DNA of 37,041 nucleotides from Flavobacteriaceae bacterium (GCA_023258055.1 JALRAI010000007.1:1-37041), one strand, 5' to 3'; shown: positions 19,962 through 29,183, counted from the first letter of the stretch. Notes: a model not told the origin generated them from the letters alone. Made by a program: numbers and translations.

Positions 19962-20375
19962 ATGAAAACCCCCAGTATTTTTAAATGGACCCTTAAATAT
20001 GGGCTAATGTCCGCCTTGGCCGGAATATTGTGCTGCGTGGCGCCCGCTGTTTTGTTTATGCTCGGACTCATGGGTGGTGTTGTGGCCATTTCTTTTGCCG
20101 ACTTTTTCTATCAAGAGGATGGATCCCTTGGCACCGGAGCTATAGTGCTGCGTGTGGTGGCAGTTTTAATCGGTGCTTTTGGCGTTTATAAATACAAGAC
20201 CACACAAGATCAATGTTCTATTGACCCAAAGCGCAAGCAGCTGAATTTAATCCTGGTAAGTGCCTTGATCCTTATCCTAGGAATTCTACTTTTTATCGGA
20301 CTGGAAGAATTTTCATCTTGGTATTTTGACACCTATATTGTCCCCCAGCAACAACTCGAATTAGAGGCCAAATAA
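19962..20375 (+). CDS. Small membrane protein with MerT-like CC-containing N-terminal helix
   Basis: KYGLMSALAGILCCVAPAVLFMLGLMGGVVAISFADFF resembles MerT-type mercuric transport proteins; about three or four predicted TM segments. Confidence 0.6.
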   Translation: MKTPSIFKWTLKYGLMSALAGILCCVAPAVLFMLGLMGGVVAISFADFFYQEDGSLGTGAIVLRVVAVLIGAFGVYKYKTTQDQCSIDPKRKQLNLILVSALILILGILLFIGLEEFSSWYFDTYIVPQQQLELEAK

Positions 20376-20384
20376 CCAACTGCA

Positions 20385-21095
20385 TTGGGCACAAAAATTA
20401 CCGTAATCATTCCCGCCATTAATGAGGCTGAAGCGATTGGACTGGTCCTCAGCGACATCCCTAAGACAGCATCACAGATCATTGTCGTAGACAATGGCTC
20501 AAAAGACAATACGGTAAGTGTCGCGCGCAAGCACGGCGCCCTTGTTTTACACGAACCCCGACGCGGTTATGGCTATGCCTGCATGCATGCGCTGGAATAT
20601 ATTCAAGAACGAGCGCAAAACAATCCCGAACTGACTCCTGAGATTATTGTGTTTTTGGATGGCGACTACAGTGATTTTCCTCAGTACTTGGACACCCTGG
20701 TTGACCCCATCAATAACCAAGGCATGGATCTTGTTTTAGGGGCACGAGCTCCTGAACTCATGGAGCCCGGAGCGATGACCCTACCTCAGCGTTTTGGCAA
20801 TGGCCTCGCGACCTGGTTGATGCGTCATTTATTTGGTGCACGCTACTCAGACCTGGGGCCCTTTAGGGCAATCCGCTATGATAAACTCATGGCTATGAAG
20901 ATGTCCGATATGACTTATGGCTGGACCATAGAAATGCAGCTCAAAGCCTTGAGCATGAATCTGAATTACACCGAAATTAAGGTCCCTTATAGAAATCGCA
21001 TCGGCGTATCCAAAGTCTCAGGGACTGTAAAAGGTGTTATCTTTGCCGGAGTGAAAATTATTGGTTGGATAGCCAAACACGCCTTTTTCAAATGA
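20385..21095 (+). CDS. GT2 family glycosyltransferase (DPM1-like), TTG start
   Basis: ITVIIPAINEAEAIGLVLSDIPKTASQIIVVDNGSKDNTVSVARKHGALVLHEPRRGYGYACMHAL, IIVFLDGDYSDFPQYL, GARYSDLGPFRAIRYD. Confidence 0.85.
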   Translation: MGTKITVIIPAINEAEAIGLVLSDIPKTASQIIVVDNGSKDNTVSVARKHGALVLHEPRRGYGYACMHALEYIQERAQNNPELTPEIIVFLDGDYSDFPQYLDTLVDPINNQGMDLVLGARAPELMEPGAMTLPQRFGNGLATWLMRHLFGARYSDLGPFRAIRYDKLMAMKMSDMTYGWTIEMQLKALSMNLNYTEIKVPYRNRIGVSKVSGTVKGVIFAGVKIIGWIAKHAFFK

Positions 21096-22612
21096 TCCTG
21101 GAGCTGCTTATTGTCTTTATTTATACCGCATGCCTATTCACCTTATTGCTTTTTGCGCTAACTCAGGTCGTCCTTTTTCATCGGTTTAAGAGTTCGAGAA
21201 AAGTTTGGATGAAAAACCAGCTACCCCCAAATCAAATCACCGATGAATTGCCCTTAGTTACCATTCAGCTGCCCGTTTTCAATGAACAAAATGTAATTGT
21301 GGCCCTACTCCAGCATGTGGCGGCTATAGATTATCCCAAAGAACGAATTGAGATCCAAGTTTTAGATGATTCAACCGATGAAACTACGGCCACAATAAGG
21401 GCTTTAGTTGAGGAGTTAACCCTTAAAGGCATTCCTATTAAACACTTACATCGATCCAATAGAATGGGCTTCAAAGCAGGTGCACTTAAAGCAGGGCTAG
21501 AGCAGGCCAAGGGTGAATTTATAGCCATATTTGACGCTGACTTCCTACCGCAAAAGGACTGGCTGCTGCGTAGTATGCCTTATTTTAATGATCCCAAAAT
21601 TGGGGTAGTGCAAACGCGCTGGGGGCATATCAATCGCAGCGAATCCATATTGACCAAAGTACAGGCCTTTGCCTTGGATCTGCATTTTAGTCTAGAACAA
21701 ATGGGCCGACAAGCCAGTGGGGTTTTTATGAATTTTAACGGCACTGCCGGTATTTGGCGCAAATCTTGTATCGAAGATGCTGGCAATTGGTCAGGAACCA
21801 CCTTAACTGAAGATTTGGACCTCAGCTACCGCGCTCAACTTAAGGGATGGAGGATTGTTTATCGACCAGAAATCATTACCCCTGCAGAACTCCCCGAGTC
21901 GGTTCAGGCGGCGCGGAGTCAACAGTTCAGATGGAACAAGGGTGGGGCACAAAATTTTAGGCAACTTTGGCGCCATTTATGGCGTCATGAGCGCTTGGGA
22001 ATAAAAGAAAAGATCTTTGGTACCGCCCATCTGTTTAGCAGCTCATTATTTTTTCTGGTACTGCTGCTCATAGTGCTCAGTTTACCCATGCTTTGGATTA
22101 AAAACAGTCACCCGGATTGGGCCTGGATTTTTTATTTATTCCAGGCCTTTGGGCTTACGACCGTGCTGCTGGCCTGGGCCTACACTGGGGCTTATAAAAT
22201 GATCAACACCCAAAGAGAACTTTCATGGTTGCGTGCTTTGTTGGATTTTGTCGTCTTTTTCACTCTAGCCATAGGCCTTTCGGCCAATAATGCCATTGCC
22301 GTGATCCAGGCTTACTTTGGCGTCAAAACTCCTTTTGTTAGAACCCCTAAATCTAATCCAAGGGCCACCAAAACTACAGAGGACCTGGAAACAAAACTCA
22401 GACTTAAACCCACCAACTATTATTCCTCTGGCGGTCAATTGTTTCCTGCAATTTTGGAGTTAACCCTAATGATTTATGCGATTTTTGGCCTCATTCTAGC
22501 CACCAAAATGGGCCCTGAGGGCGATTATGGTTTGGCACCGTTTCATATGCTGTGTGTCTTGGGTTTCGGATATTTATTTATTAAAAGTATTTTTACCCGG
22601 TCCAAGATTTGA
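21092..22612 (+). CDS. Cellulose synthase-like processive GT2 glycosyltransferase
   Basis: PLVTIQLPVFNEQNVIVALLQHVAAIDYPKERIEIQVLDDSTDETT, AIFDADFLPQ, TLTEDLDLSYRAQLKGWR, QQFRWNKGGAQN (QxxRW), C-terminal TM helices. ATG at 21092 overlaps the previous stop. Confidence 0.87.
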   Translation: MILELLIVFIYTACLFTLLLFALTQVVLFHRFKSSRKVWMKNQLPPNQITDELPLVTIQLPVFNEQNVIVALLQHVAAIDYPKERIEIQVLDDSTDETTATIRALVEELTLKGIPIKHLHRSNRMGFKAGALKAGLEQAKGEFIAIFDADFLPQKDWLLRSMPYFNDPKIGVVQTRWGHINRSESILTKVQAFALDLHFSLEQMGRQASGVFMNFNGTAGIWRKSCIEDAGNWSGTTLTEDLDLSYRAQLKGWRIVYRPEIITPAELPESVQAARSQQFRWNKGGAQNFRQLWRHLWRHERLGIKEKIFGTAHLFSSSLFFLVLLLIVLSLPMLWIKNSHPDWAWIFYLFQAFGLTTVLLAWAYTGAYKMINTQRELSWLRALLDFVVFFTLAIGLSANNAIAVIQAYFGVKTPFVRTPKSNPRATKTTEDLETKLRLKPTNYYSSGGQLFPAILELTLMIYAIFGLILATKMGPEGDYGLAPFHMLCVLGFGYLFIKSIFTRSKI

Positions 22613-22619
22613 CCCCATA

Positions 22620-23573
22620 ATGATGGTAAAAATCCGATACATATTGTTCTTGTTGTGGGTATTGACTCAGGGGGTTCAGGCACAGTCTAGCTCTGAGTCC
22701 GAACAGTGGCTACCTCCTTACTTTCAGCAATTTGAGCTGCGTCAGGACAATGATTTTTTGCATTTCACGGACCGATATTATTCCACAGGAAGCTTTTTGG
22801 GACTCCATCGATGGCTGCCCTTGAACTCAGAGCAGCTGGTCCAAAAGCAGACCCGTCAATACAGTTTAGTACTCTATCAAGAGATCTTTACCCCGACAGA
22901 CTTATTGACCGATAAAATTAAATTTCTTGATCGACCCTACGCCGGTTTTATCGGCCTGAATAATGGCCTAACCCTAACTCAGGGATTTCACCTGAATCGC
23001 TATAATTTTGTCTTGGGTATCGCTGGGCCCTGGTCGGGTTCGGAAACGGTTCAAAGCGCTTTTCACAACTCGGCCACCGTCGATTCAAAAATTGCGACTT
23101 GGCTCTCACAAATTGACAATAGCTTTCATTTCAATGCCTATTATGAGTATGTGCGTGAATGGCAATGGCAACCTAAACCATTTGCCGTATACTTTGCCCT
23201 TAATCCCAAAGCTGCTTTAGGCACCAAAGACACCTACATAGAACAGGATGCCGTGTTTTACTTTGGCCGCCGATCGCCTTTACAAAAAACTCTGGCCTAC
23301 GGACAGCTCCTGGGGCAAGACACAGAATTGTTTTTCTCAACGCGCTTTGGCTATCGCTATGTGGTACACGACGCCATGCTTCAAGGAAATTGGCTCGGTG
23401 ATGACTCCGTATTTACGGTCCCTCCCTATCGGATGATGTACTTTTTTAATGTGGGCTTTTTTTGGCGCTACAAACGCAACGATGTCTATCTCAAATATCA
23501 TTACGAGTCCGCACGTAATCGATCAGCTGAGCCCCATCTCTACGTTTCCTTATCCTACAGCAGGAGGTATTGA
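22620..23573 (+). CDS. Lipid A deacylase LpxR-family outer membrane protein
   Basis: Signal peptide, FELRQDNDFLHFTDRYYSTGSFLGLHRWL, FLDRPYAGFIGLNNGLTL, LGIAGPWSGSETVQSAFH. ATG at 22620 chosen over the track start at 22527. Confidence 0.78.
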   Translation: MMVKIRYILFLLWVLTQGVQAQSSSESEQWLPPYFQQFELRQDNDFLHFTDRYYSTGSFLGLHRWLPLNSEQLVQKQTRQYSLVLYQEIFTPTDLLTDKIKFLDRPYAGFIGLNNGLTLTQGFHLNRYNFVLGIAGPWSGSETVQSAFHNSATVDSKIATWLSQIDNSFHFNAYYEYVREWQWQPKPFAVYFALNPKAALGTKDTYIEQDAVFYFGRRSPLQKTLAYGQLLGQDTELFFSTRFGYRYVVHDAMLQGNWLGDDSVFTVPPYRMMYFFNVGFFWRYKRNDVYLKYHYESARNRSAEPHLYVSLSYSRRY

Positions 23574-23577
23574 CACT

Positions 23578-24813
23578 CTAAAAATCAATACGCACCTCTA
23601 GGGTCTGCTCACCACGCTCAATGGTCGCATCGGTAGAATCGCCCTGTTTGAACACAGAAAGCGCGCGCATATAACTCATCATGTCGGTTACTGTACTATC
23701 CCCAAGACGCACGACAACATCTCCTTTTAATAGTCCTGCCTTTTGTGCTGGTTTATCTTCACTAACCCCATCAATACGCATTCCAGTCCCGGTGTAGAGA
23801 TAATCTGGAACCACGCCCAGACCTACCTTAAAACGCGGAGTTTCTTCACTTTCATTTTTGGTCTTGCGAAAACTCAATTTGGCATCATCATCTATATCGC
23901 TGACAATGGCATAAATATATTGACCGATGGTCTCAAGACCAGGGTAATTAATCTTATCGGCATCATCTGAAGGCTTGTGATAATCCTCATGTTGACCGGT
24001 AAAAAAGTGAAGAACAGGTAAATCCATGAGGTAAAAAGAGGTGTGATCCGAGGGCCCCACGCCACTCTCATGCTCTGCTATATTTAATCCAAAGTCATTG
24101 TTGGCAAAAAGGATTTGCTTGAATTTTGGCGATGTGCCCACCCCGTGTACTGCCAGGGTATTTTCTTCATTCAAACGCCCGACCATATCCATATTGACCA
24201 TAAAATTTACCTCGGCCAAATCGATGGTAGGATTTTTTACGAAGTAATTTGATCCTAACAAGCCTTTTTCTTCGCCAGAAAAACCAATAAATAAATAATT
24301 ACTCTGTTTTTCGGGGGCGTCCTGCAAACGCTGGGCCAAATACAGGAGTAAAGAAACCCCACTGGCATTATCATCGGCACCATTGTGGATACTGGGAATA
24401 GTATCGCGATAAAGTGCTCCCTCGCCACCCCAGCCGAGATGGTCAAAATGCGCCCCGATGACCACAGTTTTTTCTGCGCCGCTGTCCAGGTAGCCAATGA
24501 CATTTGTCCCTTGGGGTGCCCCTTGTTCTCCTGGAGCATCGACCTGCGTCTGCTCATGGGGATTTGAACTGGGTTTAAAGCTAAATTTCTGATAATAATC
24601 CTCGGTCCCCTTTGGCGTGAGTCCTAACTGCGCAAACCTTTGGGCCAAGTATTCGGCGGCCATTTGCTCTCCAGTAGTGCCCGTCTCGCGCCCCTGCAAT
24701 TCATCTGCCGATAAATAGAAAAGGTCTGTTTTTAATTGGTCGATTGGAGTGAGGGTTGGGGCTCCACATGAGGCTAAAATCAGTGAGAAAAAAAGGACTT
24801 TAATTGTGCGCAT
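23578..24813 (-). CDS. M28-family peptidase with PDZ domain (lipoprotein)
   Basis: Lipobox FSLILASCGAP; metal-site segments VVIGAHFDHLGWGG, IHNGADDNASGVSLLLYLAQ, FIGFSGEEKGLLGSNYFV; C-terminal PDZ-like GMRIDGVSEDKPAQKAGLLKGDVVVRLGD. Start trimmed to the Met before the signal sequence. Confidence 0.9.
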   Translation of the reverse strand: MRTIKVLFFSLILASCGAPTLTPIDQLKTDLFYLSADELQGRETGTTGEQMAAEYLAQRFAQLGLTPKGTEDYYQKFSFKPSSNPHEQTQVDAPGEQGAPQGTNVIGYLDSGAEKTVVIGAHFDHLGWGGEGALYRDTIPSIHNGADDNASGVSLLLYLAQRLQDAPEKQSNYLFIGFSGEEKGLLGSNYFVKNPTIDLAEVNFMVNMDMVGRLNEENTLAVHGVGTSPKFKQILFANNDFGLNIAEHESGVGPSDHTSFYLMDLPVLHFFTGQHEDYHKPSDDADKINYPGLETIGQYIYAIVSDIDDDAKLSFRKTKNESEETPRFKVGLGVVPDYLYTGTGMRIDGVSEDKPAQKAGLLKGDVVVRLGDSTVTDMMSYMRALSVFKQGDSTDATIERGEQTLEVRIDF

Positions 24814-24818
24814 ATCTT

Positions 24819-24836
24819 TATTTTTGCACAAAAGTA
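24819..24836. promoter_or_regulatory. Back-to-back Bacteroidota-type -7 boxes for the divergent gene pair
   Basis: TATTTTTG on + (24819-24826) and TACTTTTG on - (24829-24836) both fit TAnnTTTG; no clear -33 TTG at ideal spacing for either. Confidence 0.4.
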
Positions 24837-24844
24837 ATTCAAAA

Positions 24845-25948
24845 ATGAGAAAACTAACCCTTGTCATGATGCTTTTGATTTTTGCCGCTTGTGGTCAAAA
24901 ACAACAGAATCAAGAAACAAAAAGTGAGACCAGTGAATCTTCGACCGCGCAAAACCCTCTGATTTATCCGGAAGAGACCCATTTCAAATCCTTGCGTCAA
25001 GTCACTTTTGGCGGCGATAATGCTGAGGCCTATTGGAGTTTCGACGATCAGCAACTTCTGTTTCAATCCAATAATGCCGATTGGGGTGTAGGCTGTGATC
25101 AGATGTTTCTCATGAACGTGGATCAAGAGTTTTCAAGTACCCAACCACCGATGATTTCCACTGGAAAAGGACGAACAACCTGCGGATATTTCTTGCCGGA
25201 TAACACCCACTTTGTTTATGCCTCTACCCACCTTGATAATGAAGCATGCCCAGAGGTACCCTTGAGAAAAAACGGAAATTATGTATGGCCCGTATACGAC
25301 AGCTTCGACATCTTTGTCGCTGATCTACAAGGCAATATTACAGGACAACTCACTAATGAGCCAGGCTATGATGCTGAGGCTACAGTTTCTCCCAAAGGAG
25401 ACAAAATTGTATTTACCTCAACCAGAAGTGGTGATTTAGAGCTATACACCATGGATATTGATGGTTCCAATGTAAAACAGATCACTGATGAGCTCGGTTA
25501 TGACGGTGGTGCTTTTTTCTCTCCAGATGGCTCCCAAATTATTTTCCGTGCTTCGCGACCAAAAACCCCAGAGGCCATTGAAAAATACAAATCACTCTTA
25601 GCGGAAGGTCTGGTCGAGCCGACAGAAATGGAATTGTTCATCTGCAATGCTGATGGGTCTGATTTAAGACAGTTAACCCGATTAGGTAATGCTAACTGGA
25701 GTCCATTTTTTCACCCAAGTGGAGAAAAAATCTTATTCTCCAGTAATTTCGAGGCCGAGCGTGGTTTCCCTTTCAACCTTTACATGATTGATACCGATGG
25801 GAAAAATTTAACGCGCATCACCCACAGTGAAACCTTTGATGCCTTTCCAGTCTTTAGCAATGATGGCAAGTATTTAGTTTTCTCCTCAAATAGAAATAAC
25901 GGAGGAACGCGCGATACAAACCTATTTATTGCCGAGTGGCAAGATTAA
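24845..25948 (+). CDS. TolB-like/WD40-like beta-propeller (PD40) lipoprotein
   Basis: Lipobox MLLIFAACGQKQQ; repeated GYDAEATVSPKGDKIVFTSTRSGDLELYTMDIDGSNVKQIT, GYDGGAFFSPDGSQIIFRASR, FPVFSNDGKYLVFSSNRN. Confidence 0.9.
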   Translation: MRKLTLVMMLLIFAACGQKQQNQETKSETSESSTAQNPLIYPEETHFKSLRQVTFGGDNAEAYWSFDDQQLLFQSNNADWGVGCDQMFLMNVDQEFSSTQPPMISTGKGRTTCGYFLPDNTHFVYASTHLDNEACPEVPLRKNGNYVWPVYDSFDIFVADLQGNITGQLTNEPGYDAEATVSPKGDKIVFTSTRSGDLELYTMDIDGSNVKQITDELGYDGGAFFSPDGSQIIFRASRPKTPEAIEKYKSLLAEGLVEPTEMELFICNADGSDLRQLTRLGNANWSPFFHPSGEKILFSSNFEAERGFPFNLYMIDTDGKNLTRITHSETFDAFPVFSNDGKYLVFSSNRNNGGTRDTNLFIAEWQD

Positions 25949-25959
25949 TTCATTAGGCC

Positions 25960-27363
25960 ATGACGGCCCTTCGCCTTAACCATACCGCACTACTTGCAGG
26001 CTCACTCATACTGCTGTGCTTTGGTTATTTTTTGATGGGCTATGAAATAAATCGAGACCAAACTGAGTTTCTTCTTCTGGTCTACGCGGCCATATGGGTA
26101 ATGAGCTGGCCCTGGCTCCTTATTGATTTCACCTCTAGCGGCCAAAGTTTAACCCCCTGGAAGACGGATTTAATTGCGGGGATCATCCTTCGGGGCTTAC
26201 TTGTTTTTTCTTGGCCCAACCTCTCACAAGATGTTTATCGATTTCTATGGGACGGCGCGTTATTTGCCCAAGGAATTTCTCCCTATGCCTATACCCCCAA
26301 TGAACTCATAAATCAGCCAGAAATCATGGGAGGGGTCGTGGGCCAGGCTCAGGAGCTATACCAGGCCATGGGAGAACTCAGCGCAGGTAATTTTAGCAAT
26401 TATCCCCCCATCAAACAACTGATCTTCGCGCTACCCCATTGGCTCGGCATCAAAGGCCTTTTGGGTCAAATATCCACCTTGAGGATCGTGATCATTCTGG
26501 CGGACCTTGGGGTGTTTTTCTTAGGCCGTCGTTTACTTTTAAATCGCGGCCTAAACCCCAAATACATCAATTGGTACTTTTTAAATCCATTGATAATTAT
26601 AGAACTCACGGGCAATGTCCATTTCGAAGGCATCATGGCCGTGGCTATTTTAGCCAGTCTTGTTTTTTTAATCCATAAGAAGTACTTCTACTCCGGCATA
26701 TTGTTAGGGATTGGTGTCGGGGTAAAACTCATTCCATTGTTATTTGCGCCATTGCTTGGGATCTTTATTCTCCATGAGTGTCTTGTCCCAAGAAAGGCCA
26801 AACCCCTAGTATGGTTTGTCATGGGGCTTACCGTGACCTTGGGACTGGTGTTTTTTCCCATGCTCAGCAAAGAGACCTTGGCTAACTATACAGCCACTAC
26901 GGGCCTTTGGTTCACAAAGTTTGAATTTAACGCCAGTGTATACTACATACTACGCTGGCTGGGATTTCAGTGGAAAGGCTATAATATGATTGCCCAATTC
27001 GGGCCCCTACTCTCGATCGCCACCACCTTGGGCATACTGTATTTCAGCTATCGCGTTTGGACCCAAAAAAGCAACTTATATCAGGCCATGTTGGGGGCTA
27101 TCTTGATTTTCTTATTGTTTTCAACTACAGTGCACCCTTGGTATTGGACCACAGTTTTAGTTTTGAGTATTTTGACCCAAAGCAGAATTGGTCTATTAGG
27201 CAGTGTGCTGATTTTCCTGAGCTATACCGCCTATGACAGCAATCCAGTTCAAGAGCACAGCCTGTGGTTAGGCATGGAATATCTCATCCTGTTTGGCTAT
27301 ATTCTTTGGGAAATAAAAAACCCAAAAGTCAAATCAGATCAGGTGGCAAAAACTTCCTGCTGA
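25960..27363 (+). CDS. Integral membrane mannosyltransferase-like protein (GT87/DUF2029-like)
   Basis: Polytopic; SQDVYRFLWDGALFAQGISPYAYTPNELI, NPLIIIELTGNVHFEGIMAVAIL, LLGIGVGVKLIPLLFAPLL. Confidence 0.72.
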   Translation: MTALRLNHTALLAGSLILLCFGYFLMGYEINRDQTEFLLLVYAAIWVMSWPWLLIDFTSSGQSLTPWKTDLIAGIILRGLLVFSWPNLSQDVYRFLWDGALFAQGISPYAYTPNELINQPEIMGGVVGQAQELYQAMGELSAGNFSNYPPIKQLIFALPHWLGIKGLLGQISTLRIVIILADLGVFFLGRRLLLNRGLNPKYINWYFLNPLIIIELTGNVHFEGIMAVAILASLVFLIHKKYFYSGILLGIGVGVKLIPLLFAPLLGIFILHECLVPRKAKPLVWFVMGLTVTLGLVFFPMLSKETLANYTATTGLWFTKFEFNASVYYILRWLGFQWKGYNMIAQFGPLLSIATTLGILYFSYRVWTQKSNLYQAMLGAILIFLLFSTTVHPWYWTTVLVLSILTQSRIGLLGSVLIFLSYTAYDSNPVQEHSLWLGMEYLILFGYILWEIKNPKVKSDQVAKTSC

Positions 27364-27752
27364 TGATCAAAACTTTTAAACTCGATCAAAAAACCATTGG
27401 GATCTTTGACAAAAAAAGAGCGATGGGCACCGACACGACCCGTTAAAAATTCGGTAGCTGGGGTGTGCAGAAACTCTTCTTTTTGTAATCGATCGTGCAG
27501 GTCTTGCCATTGGTCCGCTGGCAGGACCACACCAAAATGAAAGGACGGCAATATGGTTTTCTCAAAACTGTAATTGGGATAATCAAATCGAAATGCACCG
27601 CATTTGGTATAGGTAATCTGATGACCAAATAAATTGATGTCGCACCATAAATTTGATTGACGCCCCACCGAGGCCCCAATAATTTCGGTAAAAAAACGAC
27701 GCGTTGCCTCGAGATGGCGACAAGGTAAGGACAAATGAAATTGCGGATTCAT
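27339..27752 (-). CDS. VOC-superfamily (glyoxalase/bleomycin resistance-like) protein
   Basis: FHLSLPCRHLEATRRFFTEIIGASVGRQSNLWCDINLFGHQITY...FHFGVVLPADQWQDL...FFVKDPNGFLIEFKSF. Overlaps the convergent upstream gene end by 25 bp. Confidence 0.87.
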   Translation of the reverse strand: MNPQFHLSLPCRHLEATRRFFTEIIGASVGRQSNLWCDINLFGHQITYTKCGAFRFDYPNYSFEKTILPSFHFGVVLPADQWQDLHDRLQKEEFLHTPATEFLTGRVGAHRSFFVKDPNGFLIEFKSFDHQQEVFAT

Positions 27753-27800
27753 GGCACAATCAATTAATCAGTGGACGTTAGTAAGTATCCATAGAAAATT

Positions 27801-27837
27801 AAGCCATTTTACTTTCAATCAGTAAAATGGCTTTTAA
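27801..27837. terminator. Strong stem-loop, probable terminator of the minus-strand polyamine operon
   Basis: AAGCCATTTTACT-TTCAATC-AGTAAAATGGCTT: perfect 13-bp stem with 7-nt loop and flanking A/T tracts on both sides. Confidence 0.8.
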
Positions 27838-27903
27838 GAATTATGAACAGAATACGGTTGGTAACTCTGAGCTAAAAAAAATGGGATGACAAGGATTTAA
27901 CTT

Positions 27904-28209
27904 CTAGTAGTCCTCGTCCTGATCCTCCTCGTCAGAGAGCTCCGGAGTATCAGTGCTTTCTTTTTCTTCATCGTCAAAATCGTCATTGTCATCCTCCTGA
28001 AAACTCTCCATGGTATCGGCGAGTCGTTTGCTGACCTTTACCAAATAAATGGTATCGTCAGTGCGCACCTCCACGGCCTCAATAATTTCGTTTTGAGCAT
28101 TGCGAAAGGTAATGATGTCCTCGGGTTCGTAACCGTAAGGAAATTTATCGACTAAAAGATCGAGTATCTCTTTGTTGAGTTTCTTATAATCTACTATGAC
28201 ACGTCTCAT
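27904..28209 (-). CDS. Conserved hypothetical protein with acidic C-terminal tail
   Basis: 101 aa; starts 2 nt after the DHS-like stop; tail ESFQEDDNDDFDDEEKESTDTPELSDEEDQDEDY. Confidence 0.7.
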   Translation of the reverse strand: MRRVIVDYKKLNKEILDLLVDKFPYGYEPEDIITFRNAQNEIIEAVEVRTDDTIYLVKVSKRLADTMESFQEDDNDDFDDEEKESTDTPELSDEEDQDEDY

Positions 28210-28211
28210 AA

Positions 28212-29183
28212 CTAATATTCTAACAAATAAGCAAAAATTAATGGCGCCACAATTGTGGCATCGCTTTCGATAATGTATTTCGGGGTATGAATATCGAGCT
28301 TACCCCAGGTAATTTTTTCGTTGGGTACGGCTCCGGAATAACTTCCATAACTTGTGGTAGAGTCACTGATTTGACAAAAGTAACTCCAGAAAGGGGTGTC
28401 GGTACGTTCCATATCTTGATAAAGCATGGGCACGACACAAATAGGAAAATCTCCTGCAATACCCCCACCTATTTGGAAAAACCCTATGCCATTTTCTGAG
28501 TTTGCCGTATACCAATCCGCCAAAAAGGTCATGTACTCGATACCTGATTTCATGGTCGAGGCCTTGAGCTCTCCTTTGAGGACGTAGCTGGCAAAAATAT
28601 TACCCATGGTGCTGTCTTCCCATCCTGGCACAACCATGGGTAGGTTTTTTTCTGCCGCCGCGTACATCCAGGAATCTTTCAAATCGATTTCATAGTAGGG
28701 CTCAAGCGCTCCACTGAGCAATAATTGATACATGAATTCATGGGGGAAATAGCGTTCACCGCGCTCTTCTGCAGATTTCCAAATATCAAATATATGGCCC
28801 TGAAGTCTTCTAAAGGCTTCTTCCTCTGGGATACAGGTGTCAGTTACGCGATTCAAACCACGCTCTAAAAGGGCCCACTCTTGCTCTGGGGTTAAGTCGC
28901 GATAATTAGGCACACGCTCATAGTGTGAATGCGCCACGAGGTTCATGACGTCTTCCTCTAAATTAGCCCCAGTACAAGAAATAATCTGGACTTTGTCTTG
29001 TCGGATCATTTCGGCAAAAATCTTACCGAGTTCAGCCGTGCTCATGGCTCCGGCGAGTGAAACCAGCATCTTCGACCCTTGATTGAGTTGGGCCTCATAA
29101 CCTTTGGCTGCATCGACTAGTGCCGCTGCATTAAAGTGCTTATAATACTTTTGAATAAATTCTGAAATGGGCTTGTTACTCAT
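28212..29183 (-). CDS. Deoxyhypusine synthase-family protein
   Basis: MLVSLAGAMSTAELGKIFAEMIRQDKVQIISCTGANLEEDVMNLVAHSHYERVPNYRDL and NLPMVVPGWEDSTMGNIFASYVLKGEL, FQIGGGIAGDFPICVVPML are DHS-like. Confidence 0.88.
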   Translation of the reverse strand: MSNKPISEFIQKYYKHFNAAALVDAAKGYEAQLNQGSKMLVSLAGAMSTAELGKIFAEMIRQDKVQIISCTGANLEEDVMNLVAHSHYERVPNYRDLTPEQEWALLERGLNRVTDTCIPEEEAFRRLQGHIFDIWKSAEERGERYFPHEFMYQLLLSGALEPYYEIDLKDSWMYAAAEKNLPMVVPGWEDSTMGNIFASYVLKGELKASTMKSGIEYMTFLADWYTANSENGIGFFQIGGGIAGDFPICVVPMLYQDMERTDTPFWSYFCQISDSTTSYGSYSGAVPNEKITWGKLDIHTPKYIIESDATIVAPLIFAYLLEY

